From assembly GCA_041393535.1 (NCBI GenBank), contig JAWKJY010000012.1, positions 1 through 64,000 on the forward strand: 64,000 bases of DNA, written 5' to 3'. Shown one piece after another: positions 1 to 7,474 of the stretch. The notes under the pieces were generated by a model. That model saw only the letters and a program-made list of their open reading frames with translations. It was not told the DNA's origin and did no database searches. Made by a program: the position numbers and the translations under genes. The stretch comes from JAWKJY01 sp041393535 (GTDB lineage: Bacteria > Actinomycetota > Thermoleophilia > Gaiellales > Gaiellaceae). Every line of letters begins with the position of its first letter. Position 1 is the first letter of the stretch.

Positions 1-566
1 TGGATCACCGCTCCGGGCGACGCCGCCTCGCACGCCGCGTCGAGGTCGAACGACCCGGCCGGCGGCGGGGCCGGCGACGGTGCGGGCGGCGGCGGGACGG
101 GCGACGGCGCAGGTGGGGCGGGCGGCGCGGGCGGCGGAGCCGGCGCGGGAGCCGGGCCCTGCGGCGTCGTCGCGCACGCGCTCGTCGCCGCCGAGATCGT
201 CGTCCGCTTGCTGCGGTTGCCCGCGCGGTCGCGGGCCTCGACGCCGAGGGAGTACCGCGTGCCGCAGGCGAGCCCGGTGATCGAGGCCGACGTCGAGGTC
301 GACGTGGCGACCCGGACGCCGCCGCGGAAGACCAGGTACTGCGTGACGCGCACGTTGTCGCGCGAGGCCTTCCACGCGAGCCGCAGGCTCGTCCGCGTCC
401 GGTTGCGGACGACGAGGCTCGCCGGCGCCGTCGGCGCCTGTGCATCTGCCGCCTTCCGGGCGGCGGCGGCGTCCGAGGCGCCGCCGAAGCCGAGGACGGC
501 CATGGCGCCTGCGCTCAGCACGGTGCACGCGCAGGCAAGCCGTAACGGCGTGTGAACCACGTTCAT
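1..566 (-). CDS. Secreted fibronectin type III protein, 5' part only
   Basis: The frame opens at ATG 564-566 and stays open to the window edge, so the C-terminus lies outside. An AGGGGAGGGG ribosome site sits just upstream of the ATG. Residues 1-36 look like a signal peptide (basic start, Ala/Leu-rich core, Ala-rich cleavage area). Residues 44-130 read as one fibronectin type III domain (PTAPASLVV at the start, LRLAWKAS, a YLVFRGG strand, GLACGTRYSLGVEARD, with Cys101 and Cys131 possibly paired). Residues 136-173 are a Pro/Ala linker, after which an acidic segment FDLDAACEAA starts what may be a second domain. It is probably exported and surface-bound, perhaps a carbohydrate-active or adhesion protein, but the missing part would decide this. 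Confidence 0.8.
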   Translation of the reverse strand, partial: MNVVHTPLRLACACTVLSAGAMAVLGFGGASDAAAARKAADAQAPTAPASLVVRNRTRTSLRLAWKASRDNVRVTQYLVFRGGVRVATSTSTSASITGLACGTRYSLGVEARDRAGNRSKRTTISAATSACATTPQGPAPAPAPPPAPPAPPAPSPVPPPPAPSPAPPPAGSFDLDAACEAASPGAVI

Positions 567-927
567 GTTCCCCTCCCCTGTGATCCGACCAGTCGTGCAA
601 GCAGTCGTCCCCCCGACGGCAGGCTCGACCGTCCCCCCGGACGGCGTGCTCCCCCCCGGGAGCGGTCTGGCCAGGGACGACTCTACACCGGACGGGGAGG
701 GTGCCGCACGCGCCCGACGGCCTTCCGGCCAGGTCGGGAGCCCCCTGCTCGACCAGCCCCGCCCGGGCCGGCGCCCCGGCGACGAGCCAGGTCGGAGCTC
801 CCCCGGGCGGGGTGGTGTGGCCGGCCGGCCCGGCCGTCTCCGGACGGATGCCGGATCTCCACCAGGTCGTCACCGCGATCGTGCGGCGACCGCACGACGA
901 TGGGCGCACGGGCGAGGAGGTGGATCG
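567..927. other. Divergent intergenic region with two tandem hairpins
   Basis: This gap separates the leftward fibronectin protein from the rightward DUF2934 gene, so it must hold both promoters. No credible coding frame is seen. Two adjacent perfect hairpins occur at 629-644 (CCGTCC, loop CCCC, GGACGG) and 648-663 (GCTCCC, loop CCCC, GGGAGC). They fall in the likely 5' leader of the fibronectin gene. Whether they act in RNA or are simply GC-rich repeats cannot be told. Confidence 0.4.
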
Positions 928-1206
928 ATGGGCGGGACGAGGAGGAGCGCCGGGCGCGCAGGAGCCCGGGAGGAGAGCGGCGCCGCGCCGCCGCGCCGAG
1001 CGACCGGCACGGCGCCGGTCGTGCCGATCGGCCTGCCCTTCGAGGAGCTGCCGCGCCCGGTGACGCCCGAGCTGATCGCCGAGCGCGCGTACCTCCTCTC
1101 GCTCGGCCCGGGGTCGGGAAGCGACGAGGAGAACTGGCTGCGCGCGGAGTCGCAGCTGCTCGCCGAGCTGCTCTGGGAGCAGCCCGGGCCGGACGCCCCT
1201 CGCTGA
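928..1206 (+). CDS. DUF2934 domain protein
   Basis: A 92-residue protein with a basic, low-complexity first 30 residues and a compact C-terminal domain. Residues 46-80 (TPELIAERAYLLS, a Gly-rich turn, DEENWLRAESQLLAE) match the helix-turn-helix-like pattern of DUF2934, a short domain usually found in small bacterial proteins of unknown role. ATG 928 is chosen because GGCGAGGAGG lies seven bases upstream, which excludes longer in-frame versions. It is followed after 109 bases by the sugar ABC importer, without obvious functional link. No membrane segment or signal peptide is visible. Confidence 0.7.
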   Translation: MGGTRRSAGRAGAREESGAAPPRRATGTAPVVPIGLPFEELPRPVTPELIAERAYLLSLGPGSGSDEENWLRAESQLLAELLWEQPGPDAPR

Positions 1207-1315
1207 CGTCGTCGAGTGCCGACGGGCCTCGCGGCCCCGGCTCACCACCCGGACAGGCCGGCTCGGGCGCGACGCCGCGCCGTTTGGCGATCGAGCACCG
1301 GCGGTACCAGGGCGC

Positions 1316-2494
1316 GTGGCAGCCGTCGCGTTCCAGTCCGTCTCCAAGGTCTATCCGGACGGGACGCTGGCGGTGTCGCACCTGACCCTCGACGTCGGGG
1401 ACGGCGAGCTGGTCGTCCTCGTCGGACCGTCCGGCTGCGGCAAGACGACGGCGCTCCGGATGGTCGCGGGCCTCGAGGACGTGACGTCCGGGGAGCTGCG
1501 CATCGGCGAGCGCGTCGTCAATCGCGTGCCCTCCAAGGACCGGGACATCGCGATGGTGTTCCAGAGCTACGCGCTCTACCCGCACCTCACGGTCTTCGAG
1601 AACATGGCGTTCGGCCTGCGCCTCCGACGCGTCCGCGTCGCGAGGTGGAGGAGCGGGTGCGCGCGGCCGCTCGGACCTCGGCCTCGAGGAGCACCCCACG
1701 GTCGCAAGCCGCGCGCCCTCTCGGGCGGGCAGCGCCAGCGGGTCGCGTGGGACGCGCGAGATGGTAGCGACCCGGCGGCCTTCCTGATGGACGAGCCCCT
1801 CTCGAACCTCGACGCGAAGCTGCGCGTCCAGGTGCGGTCGGAGATCAGCCGTCTCCAGGCCGAGCTCGGCGTGACCACGATCTACGTCACCCACGACCAG
1901 GTCGAGGCGATGACGATGGGCGATCGCGTCGCCGTCATGCGCCGGGGCGAGCTGCAGCAGGTCGCGCCACCGCAGGAGCTGTACGACCACCCGGTCAACC
2001 TGTTCGTCGGCGGCTTCATCGGCAGCCCTGCGATGAACCTGCTCCAGGGGGTCGTCGCGCGTGGCGAGCAGGGTCTCGAGCTCGACCTCGGCGTCGAGCG
2101 GCTCGCCGTCCCCGCCGAGGTGCTGGAGCGCCGGCCCGCGCTCGCCGGCAACGTCGGCCGGGAGGTCGTGGTCGGGATCCGCCCCGAGGACGTCGAGGAC
2201 GCGGCGGTCGTCGCCGCGGCACGGCCGGGCGCGACGCTGCGCGGACGGCTCGCGCTGCGCGAGGCCCTCGGCTCGGAGATCGTCGCGCACGTCGTCGCCG
2301 ACCTGCGCCCGGCCCAGGCCGACGCCGTCCGCGAGCTGGCCGAGGACGCTGGCGCCGCGGAGGCCGATCCCACCCTGGTGGCGCGCCTCTCGCCCCGCTC
2401 CCGCGCGGCGGAGGGCGCGGACGTCGAGCTCGTCGTCGACACCTGCGCCCTGCACTTCTTCGACCCGGAGACCGGCCTGGCGATCGAGACGTGA
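1316..2494 (+). CDS. Sugar ABC importer ATPase (UgpC/MsmK type), internal frame damage
   Basis: This is the ATP-hydrolysing subunit of the importer encoded by the next three genes. Walker A (GPSGCGKTT, near residue 40), Q-loop (MVFQSYALYPH), signature LSGGQRQRV, Walker B (FLMDEPLSNLDA), the D-loop and H-loop (YVTHDQVEAMTM) and a C-terminal MOBE/TOBE regulatory domain are all present, and the 392 residues fit the family. Between about 1625 and 1790 the protein is nonsense in the main frame. Reading the other frames restores REVEERVRAAA, then DLGLEEHP, so three single missing bases (C, G, G) put the frame out and back. A further compensated shift follows the signature (GRA is found one frame over). 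This suggests assembly indels. The start is GTG 1316, with a weak ribosome site. Confidence 0.85.
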   Translation: MAAVAFQSVSKVYPDGTLAVSHLTLDVGDGELVVLVGPSGCGKTTALRMVAGLEDVTSGELRIGERVVNRVPSKDRDIAMVFQSYALYPHLTVFENMAFGLRLRRVRVARWRSGCARPLGPRPRGAPHGRKPRALSGGQRQRVAWDARDGSDPAAFLMDEPLSNLDAKLRVQVRSEISRLQAELGVTTIYVTHDQVEAMTMGDRVAVMRRGELQQVAPPQELYDHPVNLFVGGFIGSPAMNLLQGVVARGEQGLELDLGVERLAVPAEVLERRPALAGNVGREVVVGIRPEDVEDAAVVAAARPGATLRGRLALREALGSEIVAHVVADLRPAQADAVRELAEDAGAAEADPTLVARLSPRSRAAEGADVELVVDTCALHFFDPETGLAIET

Positions 2495-2523
2495 CCGCCG
2501 GGCGAGCTCGGAAAGGACGCCCC

Positions 2524-4128
2524 ATGCCCAGAACGATCCGGATCCCGCTCCTCCTCGCGCTCGCGGCGCTGCTCGCGCTCGGGGCGCTCGCCGCCGGGTG
2601 CGGCGGTGACGACGACGGGGCGACGACGCCCGGGGTGACCGGCGCGCAGCCGCCGCCCCCGCCGACGACGCCCCCCGTCGAGACGACGCCGCCGGCCGAC
2701 ACCGGCGCCATGACGGGGCCCACCGCAACGGACGTGACGACGCTGCCCGCGGAGACCGGCGCCATGACGGGGCCGACCGAGACGGCGGCGACGACGACCG
2801 GCGGCGAGACGTCGACCAGCGCCGCGAGCGGCGACGTGAGCGGGACGATCGAGTTCACGGGCGTCTGGACCGGCCCGGAGCAGGAGTCGTTCCAGGCCGT
2901 GATCGACGGGTTCAACGAGCAGTACCCGGACGTCGAGGTGAGCTACAACGGGGCCGGCGATCAGCTGCCGACCGTCCTCGGCACCGCCGTCGAGGGCGGC
3001 AACCCGCCCGACATGGCGGCCATCCCCCAGCCGGGCACCGTACGGGACTTCGCCCAGCGAGGCGCGCTCGTGCCCCTCGACTTCGCGCGCGACCAGATCA
3101 CGAGCGCCTTCGGCCAGTCGGTCGTCGACGTGGGCTCGATCGACGGGGAGCTCTACGGCCTGCTCTTCAAGGCGGCCAACAAGTCGACCGTCTTCTACAA
3201 CACGCAGGTCCTCGAGGACGCTGGCGTCCAGCCGCCCGCGACCTGGGACGAGCTGACGCAGGCCGCCCAGACGATCTCCGCCTCGGGCGTCCCGCCGTAC
3301 TCGATCGGCGGCGCCGACGGGTGGACGCTCACCGACCTGTTCGAGAACGTCTACCTCCGGACCGCCGGCCCGGAGATGTACGACCAGCTGGCCGCGCACC
3401 AGATCCCCTGGACCGACGAGTCCGTCACGACGGCGCTCCGGGTGATGGCGGACGTGGTCGGGAACGGCGACCTGATCGCGGGCGGGACGTCCGGGGCGCT
3501 CCAGACCGACTTCCCGACCTCGGTCACGCAGCTCTTCGACGATCCGCCGAAGGCAGCGATGGTGATGGAGGGCGACTTCGTCGGCACGTTCATCACCGAC
3601 CAGACCGACGCGGAGCCCGGCACGGACTTCGACGTCTTCGACTTCCCGTCCATCGAAGGCTCCCAGCCGGCGGTCGTCGGCGGCGGCGACATGATCGTCG
3701 CCTTCTCCGACAGCCCGGCCGTGCAGGCATTCGTCCAGTACCTCGCGACGCCAGAGGCGGCCGAGATCTGGGCGCAGCGGGGCGGCTTCTCGAGCCTCAA
3801 CAGGGAGGTCGACCCGAACGTCTACGCGAACCCGATCCTCCGCAAGACGTCCGAGGCGCTGAGCGGCGCCGAGACGTTCCGCTTCGACCTCTCGGACCTG
3901 CAGCCGGCTGCGTTCGGCGCGACCGTCGGGCAGGGCATGTGGGGGCTGTTCCAGGAGTTCGTCAATGACCCGTCGGACGTCGACGGCATCGCCCAGCGGC
4001 TCGAGGACGCGGCGCAGCAGGCCTACGACGCGGCCGGGGCCACCGGCACCGACACCGCGGACACGGGGGCCGGCGAGACCGGGCCGCAGCCGGACACGCC
4101 GCGCCCACCGAGAGCACTGCGGCCGTGA
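2524..4128 (+). CDS. Sugar ABC importer solute-binding lipoprotein
   Basis: A 534-residue family 1-type extracellular solute-binding protein. Residues 1-23 form a lipoprotein signal ending in the lipobox LGALAAGC, so the mature protein is anchored outside the membrane. Residues 24-110 are a Thr/Pro/Glu-rich tether. The binding fold follows, starting near IEFTGVWTGPEQESFQAVIDGFNEQYP, with the typical NPPDMAAIPQPG, YGLLFKAANKSTVFYN and MVMEGDF segments that resemble the alpha-glucoside binding protein AglE. The C-terminal 30 residues are a disordered Thr/Gly/Pro tail. ATG 2524 is preferred because AAAGGA lies upstream and the signal peptide starts there. It lies 29 bases after the ATPase gene and 13 bases before the first permease, so one transcript is likely. 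Confidence 0.9.
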   Translation: MPRTIRIPLLLALAALLALGALAAGCGGDDDGATTPGVTGAQPPPPPTTPPVETTPPADTGAMTGPTATDVTTLPAETGAMTGPTETAATTTGGETSTSAASGDVSGTIEFTGVWTGPEQESFQAVIDGFNEQYPDVEVSYNGAGDQLPTVLGTAVEGGNPPDMAAIPQPGTVRDFAQRGALVPLDFARDQITSAFGQSVVDVGSIDGELYGLLFKAANKSTVFYNTQVLEDAGVQPPATWDELTQAAQTISASGVPPYSIGGADGWTLTDLFENVYLRTAGPEMYDQLAAHQIPWTDESVTTALRVMADVVGNGDLIAGGTSGALQTDFPTSVTQLFDDPPKAAMVMEGDFVGTFITDQTDAEPGTDFDVFDFPSIEGSQPAVVGGGDMIVAFSDSPAVQAFVQYLATPEAAEIWAQRGGFSSLNREVDPNVYANPILRKTSEALSGAETFRFDLSDLQPAAFGATVGQGMWGLFQEFVNDPSDVDGIAQRLEDAAQQAYDAAGATGTDTADTGAGETGPQPDTPRPPRALRP

Positions 4129-4141
4129 CGAGCACCGGCTC

Positions 4142-5488
4142 GTGAGCACGGGCGGCGGGGCGGCGGCGGGCGGGCCCTCCGGGTCCGCGCCGCCTGCCCC
4201 GCCGCGTCGCGCCACCCGGCAGGACGTGCTCGTCGCAGCGGCGTTCCTCGTGCCGGCCGTGGTCATGCTCGGCGTCTGGATCGTCTACCCGACGGGGTTC
4301 ACCATCGGCCGGAGCCTGTTCGACCGGACCGGGGACGAGTTCGTCGGGCTGGACAACTACCGCGAGCTCTTCGGACGCGACGCGCTCCTGACCGCGATCC
4401 GCAACAGCGCGATCTGGGTGGCCGTCGTGCCGGCCCTCGTGACCGCGATCGGGCTGCTGTTCGCCGTGCTGACGGAGCGCGTCCGCTTCTCGGTCGCCTT
4501 CAAGACGGCCGTCTTCATGCCGATGGCGGTCTCCGCGTTCGCCGCGGGCGTGACCTGGCGCGTCATGTACCTCCAGGATCCCGAGCGCGGCGCGGTGAAC
4601 GCCGGGATCGCCGCCGTTCGCGACGCCGTCGAGCCGGCCGGCGTCCTCTCGAGCGCACAGCCCTCGTCCGACGCGCTCACCGGGACCGCCCGTGGGGGAA
4701 TCCGCCTGGCCGAGCCGGTCCAGCCCGGCCAGGTGGCGGCGCTCGGGCTGACCGGCATCCGCGCCTCGGAGGTCCCGCCGGGCGCGGAGCCGGCCGTGCG
4801 GCCGGAGGCGCTCGCGGGCGGGATCGCCGGCGTCGTCTGGCGGGACTTCAGCCCGGGCGGCGGCACGCCGGGCGAGGTCGAGCCGGGCGAGGTCGGCCTG
4901 CGGGGGGTCACGGTCGAGCTCCGCGACCCGTCCGGCGGGACGGTCGACCGCAGCACGACCGACGCCGACGGGACGTTCTCGTTCGGGGACGTCGCCCCGG
5001 GCGCGTACACCGTCGCGATCGGCGCGGCCACGTTCGCCGCGCCGTTCGGCGGCGTCAGCTGGCTCGGCCCCAAGCTGATCACCCCGTCGATCCTGATCGC
5101 GTACGTCTGGATCTGGGCCGGCTTCGCGATGGTCGTGATCGCCGCGGGCCTGGCGGCGATCCCGCGGGACCTGCTCGAGGCGGCGCGCACCGACGGCGCC
5201 GGCGAGTGGCAGGTCTTCCGCCGGGTCACCGTCCCGCTGCTCGGGCCCGTGCTCGCGGTGGTCCTGATCACGATGGTGATCAACGTCCTGAAGGTGTTCG
5301 ACATCGTCCTCGCGGTCGCGCCCGCGTCCGTGCAGGACGAGGCCAACGTGATCGCGCTGGCGATGTGGCGGACGTCGTTCGGCGGCGTGAGCGACTTCGG
5401 GCTCGGCTCGGCCATCGCCGCGTTCCTGTTCGTGCTCGTGATTCCCGTCCTGGCCCTCAACATCCGCCGCTTCCGCCGGGAGGCCTGA
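4142..5488 (+). CDS. Sugar ABC importer permease (AglF/MalF type) with inserted extracellular beta domain
   Basis: An inner-membrane permease of 448 residues, about 130-150 longer than usual. Membrane segments are seen near residues 28-50, 95-120, 126-146, then, after the insertion, near 318-345, 370-390 and 415-440. The EAA loop that contacts the ATPase reads LLEAARTDGAGEWQVFRRVTVP. Between the third and fourth membrane segments, residues 150-305 form an extra outside-facing loop. Its second half (GIAGVVWRDF, a Gly/Pro/Glu linker, GVTVELRD, TTDADGTFSFGDVAPGAYTV) is a typical SdrD-B/carboxypeptidase-regulatory-like beta sandwich. The start GTG 4142 removes an Arg/Pro-rich antistructure upstream. 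Related actinobacterial AglF proteins may share this insertion, which I cannot check. Confidence 0.87.
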   Translation: MSTGGGAAAGGPSGSAPPAPPRRATRQDVLVAAAFLVPAVVMLGVWIVYPTGFTIGRSLFDRTGDEFVGLDNYRELFGRDALLTAIRNSAIWVAVVPALVTAIGLLFAVLTERVRFSVAFKTAVFMPMAVSAFAAGVTWRVMYLQDPERGAVNAGIAAVRDAVEPAGVLSSAQPSSDALTGTARGGIRLAEPVQPGQVAALGLTGIRASEVPPGAEPAVRPEALAGGIAGVVWRDFSPGGGTPGEVEPGEVGLRGVTVELRDPSGGTVDRSTTDADGTFSFGDVAPGAYTVAIGAATFAAPFGGVSWLGPKLITPSILIAYVWIWAGFAMVVIAAGLAAIPRDLLEAARTDGAGEWQVFRRVTVPLLGPVLAVVLITMVINVLKVFDIVLAVAPASVQDEANVIALAMWRTSFGGVSDFGLGSAIAAFLFVLVIPVLALNIRRFRREA

Positions 5489-5490
5489 CG

Positions 5491-6387
5491 GTGACCGCGG
5501 CCGCCGACCAGAGAGACGTTGCGGCCGTGACGCCTCGACGGGAGCCGCTGCCGGCCCGGCTCGCCCGCGCTGCCGCGCGCACGCCGGTCTACGTCGTCCT
5601 CGTCACCGTGGGGCTGCTCTGGCTCGTGCCGACGGTCGGCCTCTTCCTCTCGTCGCTGCTGTCGCCCGCCGACTACAACGACAGCGGCTGGTGGACGGTC
5701 CTGTCCGAGCCGAGCAAGGCGACGTTCGACAACTACGCCGCCATCTTCGAGAGCAGCACGTTCAGGTCGGCCCTGCTGACGACCGTCTGGATCTCCCTCG
5801 GCGGCACGCTCCTGCCGATCGTCGTGGCGGCGCTCGCCGCCTACGCGTTCGCCTGGCTGCGGTTCCCGGGCCGCGACTGGCTCTTCCTCGTCGTCGTCGG
5901 GCTCCTCGTGGTGCCGCTGCAGATGGCCCTGATCCCGCTCTTCTCGCTCTACAACGACCTGGGGCTGTTCGACACGGTGATCGGCCTGATCCTCTTCCAC
6001 AGCGCCTTCGGCCTGCCGTTCGCGATCTTCCTGCTGCGCAACTTCTTCGTCGGGATCCCGCGCGACCTGCTCGAGGCCGCCCGGATCGACGGCGCCTCGG
6101 AGCTGAGGATCTTCGCCCGGGTGATCCTCCCCCTCGGGCTGCCGGCGATCGCCTCGCTCGCGATCTTCCAGTTCCTCTGGGTCTGGAACGACATCCTCGT
6201 CGCGCTCGTGTTCGCGCGCTCGACCCAGCCGATCACGGTCGCGATCTTCTCGCAGCTGCGGCAGTTCGGCTCGAACATCGAGCTGATCGCCCCCGCCTCG
6301 TTCATCTCGCTCGCGATCCCGCTCGCCGTGTTCTTCGCCTTCCAGCGCTCCTTCGTCCAGGGCCTGCTGGCCGGCTCCGTCAAGTGA
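5491..6387 (+). CDS. Sugar ABC importer permease (AglG/MalG type)
   Basis: The second membrane subunit of the importer, 298 residues with six membrane segments. The EAA loop RDLLEAARIDGASELRIFARVILP lies at about residues 192-215 and the C-terminus ends in the usual FFAFQRSFVQGLLAGSVK-like run. GTG 5491 begins two bases after the preceding stop codon, and the ribosome site GGGAGG lies inside the last codons of the previous gene, so translation is coupled. Together with the three genes upstream it makes a complete binding-protein-dependent importer, most like alpha-glucoside or maltose systems. The substrate is inferred from family resemblance only. No glycosidase gene is adjacent. Confidence 0.9.
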   Translation: MTAAADQRDVAAVTPRREPLPARLARAAARTPVYVVLVTVGLLWLVPTVGLFLSSLLSPADYNDSGWWTVLSEPSKATFDNYAAIFESSTFRSALLTTVWISLGGTLLPIVVAALAAYAFAWLRFPGRDWLFLVVVGLLVVPLQMALIPLFSLYNDLGLFDTVIGLILFHSAFGLPFAIFLLRNFFVGIPRDLLEAARIDGASELRIFARVILPLGLPAIASLAIFQFLWVWNDILVALVFARSTQPITVAIFSQLRQFGSNIELIAPASFISLAIPLAVFFAFQRSFVQGLLAGSVK

Positions 6388-6393
6388 GCCGGA

Positions 6394-6421
6394 CCGGCGG
6401 GCCCCGGGTGGGGCCCGCCGG
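6394..6421. terminator. Bidirectional terminator between convergent genes
   Basis: A perfect 12-base-pair stem (CCGGCGGGCCCC with its complement) closed by the loop GGGT lies between the end of the importer operon and the end of the leftward secreted-protein gene. There is no T-tract, which is normal for high-GC actinobacterial hairpins. Confidence 0.75.
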
Positions 6422-6431
6422 GCCCAGCCGC

Positions 6432-7334
6432 TCAGAGGGTCGAGCGGCCCTCGCTCGTGAGCACGGCCTGGCCCGCCTGGCCGTCGCTGTCGAAGCCCGT
6501 CGCGACCCCGCCGGCTGGCACGTCGCGCGGGAAGAGGACGACGTCGTCGAGGCGCACGACCCCGCCCGTCCCGATCGCGACCGCGTCGCTCGCCTCCACG
6601 TCGAGTGAGAGCGCGCTCGTTCCCGTCATCCCGGTCGTGAGCGTGCCCACGAGGACGTTCGCGCCGAACGGCGGCAGCCCCGTCTCCATCAGGAAGATCG
6701 AGTACGAGGTCATCGGGGCGAGGCCCTGCACGGCGACGTCCAGCCGGTCGACGCCACCGCCTGACCGGAACACGACCTGGCCGGTGGCCGAGGGAACCGT
6801 GCCGGTCGGCGCCAGGTCGAAGCGCGACGTGATCGGCGCCGTGCCCGCCGCACGGTAGTTCCGCTCCGCGTCGCGCCAGGCGTTCTGGGCCTGCCGCGCG
6901 AGCGTGAGCGCGACCGCCGCGTGATCGCGCGCCACGTCGATCGAGCCGGCGCGCCACGCGGTCGTGGCCTCCGCCAGGGCCCTGTCAGCCAGCTGCAGGG
7001 CCTGCTGCGAGCGCTGGACCGCGGTCGTCAGCTGGTCGCGCTGGCTGGCTCCCAGCCCCGACCACGACAGGGCGTCGTTCGCGTAGTCGACCGACGCCTG
7101 GCCGCGGAAGCGGAAGTTCTTCAGCCAGGTCCTCGCCCGGCCAGCGTGGTGGTCGACCCAGAAGTACGTGTCGGCCCGCGTGGAGCTCGCGAGCGAGCCG
7201 GCCGCGAGGTCGACGCGCTCGCCCGCCCACAGCGACTGGATCCGGGCCGATGCGGCGTGCTTCTGATGCGCGAGGGCGCTCGGGACGAGGGCGAGGGCGC
7301 AGAGCGCGATCACCCCGGCAGCGAGCAGCTTCAT
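6432..7334 (-). CDS. Secreted protein of unknown function
   Basis: A 300-residue protein opening with a clear Sec signal peptide (MKLLAAGVIALCALALVPSALA, cleaved before HQKH). ATG 7334 is supported by a full GGAGGTGACC ribosome site. Residues 30-165 are largely helical, with many Ala, Gln and Arg and a pattern suggesting a helical bundle or coiled coil. Residues 180-300 look like a beta domain (VVFRSGGGVDRLDVAVQGL, YSIFLMETGLPPFGANVLVGTL, VVRLDDVVLFPRD). No catalytic motif or known family is recognised. It is monocistronic, convergent with the sugar importer and divergent from the MMPL exporter. Confidence 0.7.
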   Translation of the reverse strand: MKLLAAGVIALCALALVPSALAHQKHAASARIQSLWAGERVDLAAGSLASSTRADTYFWVDHHAGRARTWLKNFRFRGQASVDYANDALSWSGLGASQRDQLTTAVQRSQQALQLADRALAEATTAWRAGSIDVARDHAAVALTLARQAQNAWRDAERNYRAAGTAPITSRFDLAPTGTVPSATGQVVFRSGGGVDRLDVAVQGLAPMTSYSIFLMETGLPPFGANVLVGTLTTGMTGTSALSLDVEASDAVAIGTGGVVRLDDVVLFPRDVPAGGVATGFDSDGQAGQAVLTSEGRSTL

Positions 7335-7474
7335 GGTCACCTCCGTGACGTTCGGGCGGCCGGGGCAGTCGCGTGCTGCCACCGGGGCGCCGATGGGTGC
7401 CCGTCCGATGCCCTGCCGCCGCGTCGCGAAACGCCGCGGGTTTCCCGTCCGCGTGCCCGGGCTACCGGGGGTCA

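Noticed and set aside
4357..6957. A long minus-strand frame across the sugar permeases
   Set aside because: It is antisense to genes with convincing membrane segments and EAA loops, and gives Arg/Glu-rich noise.
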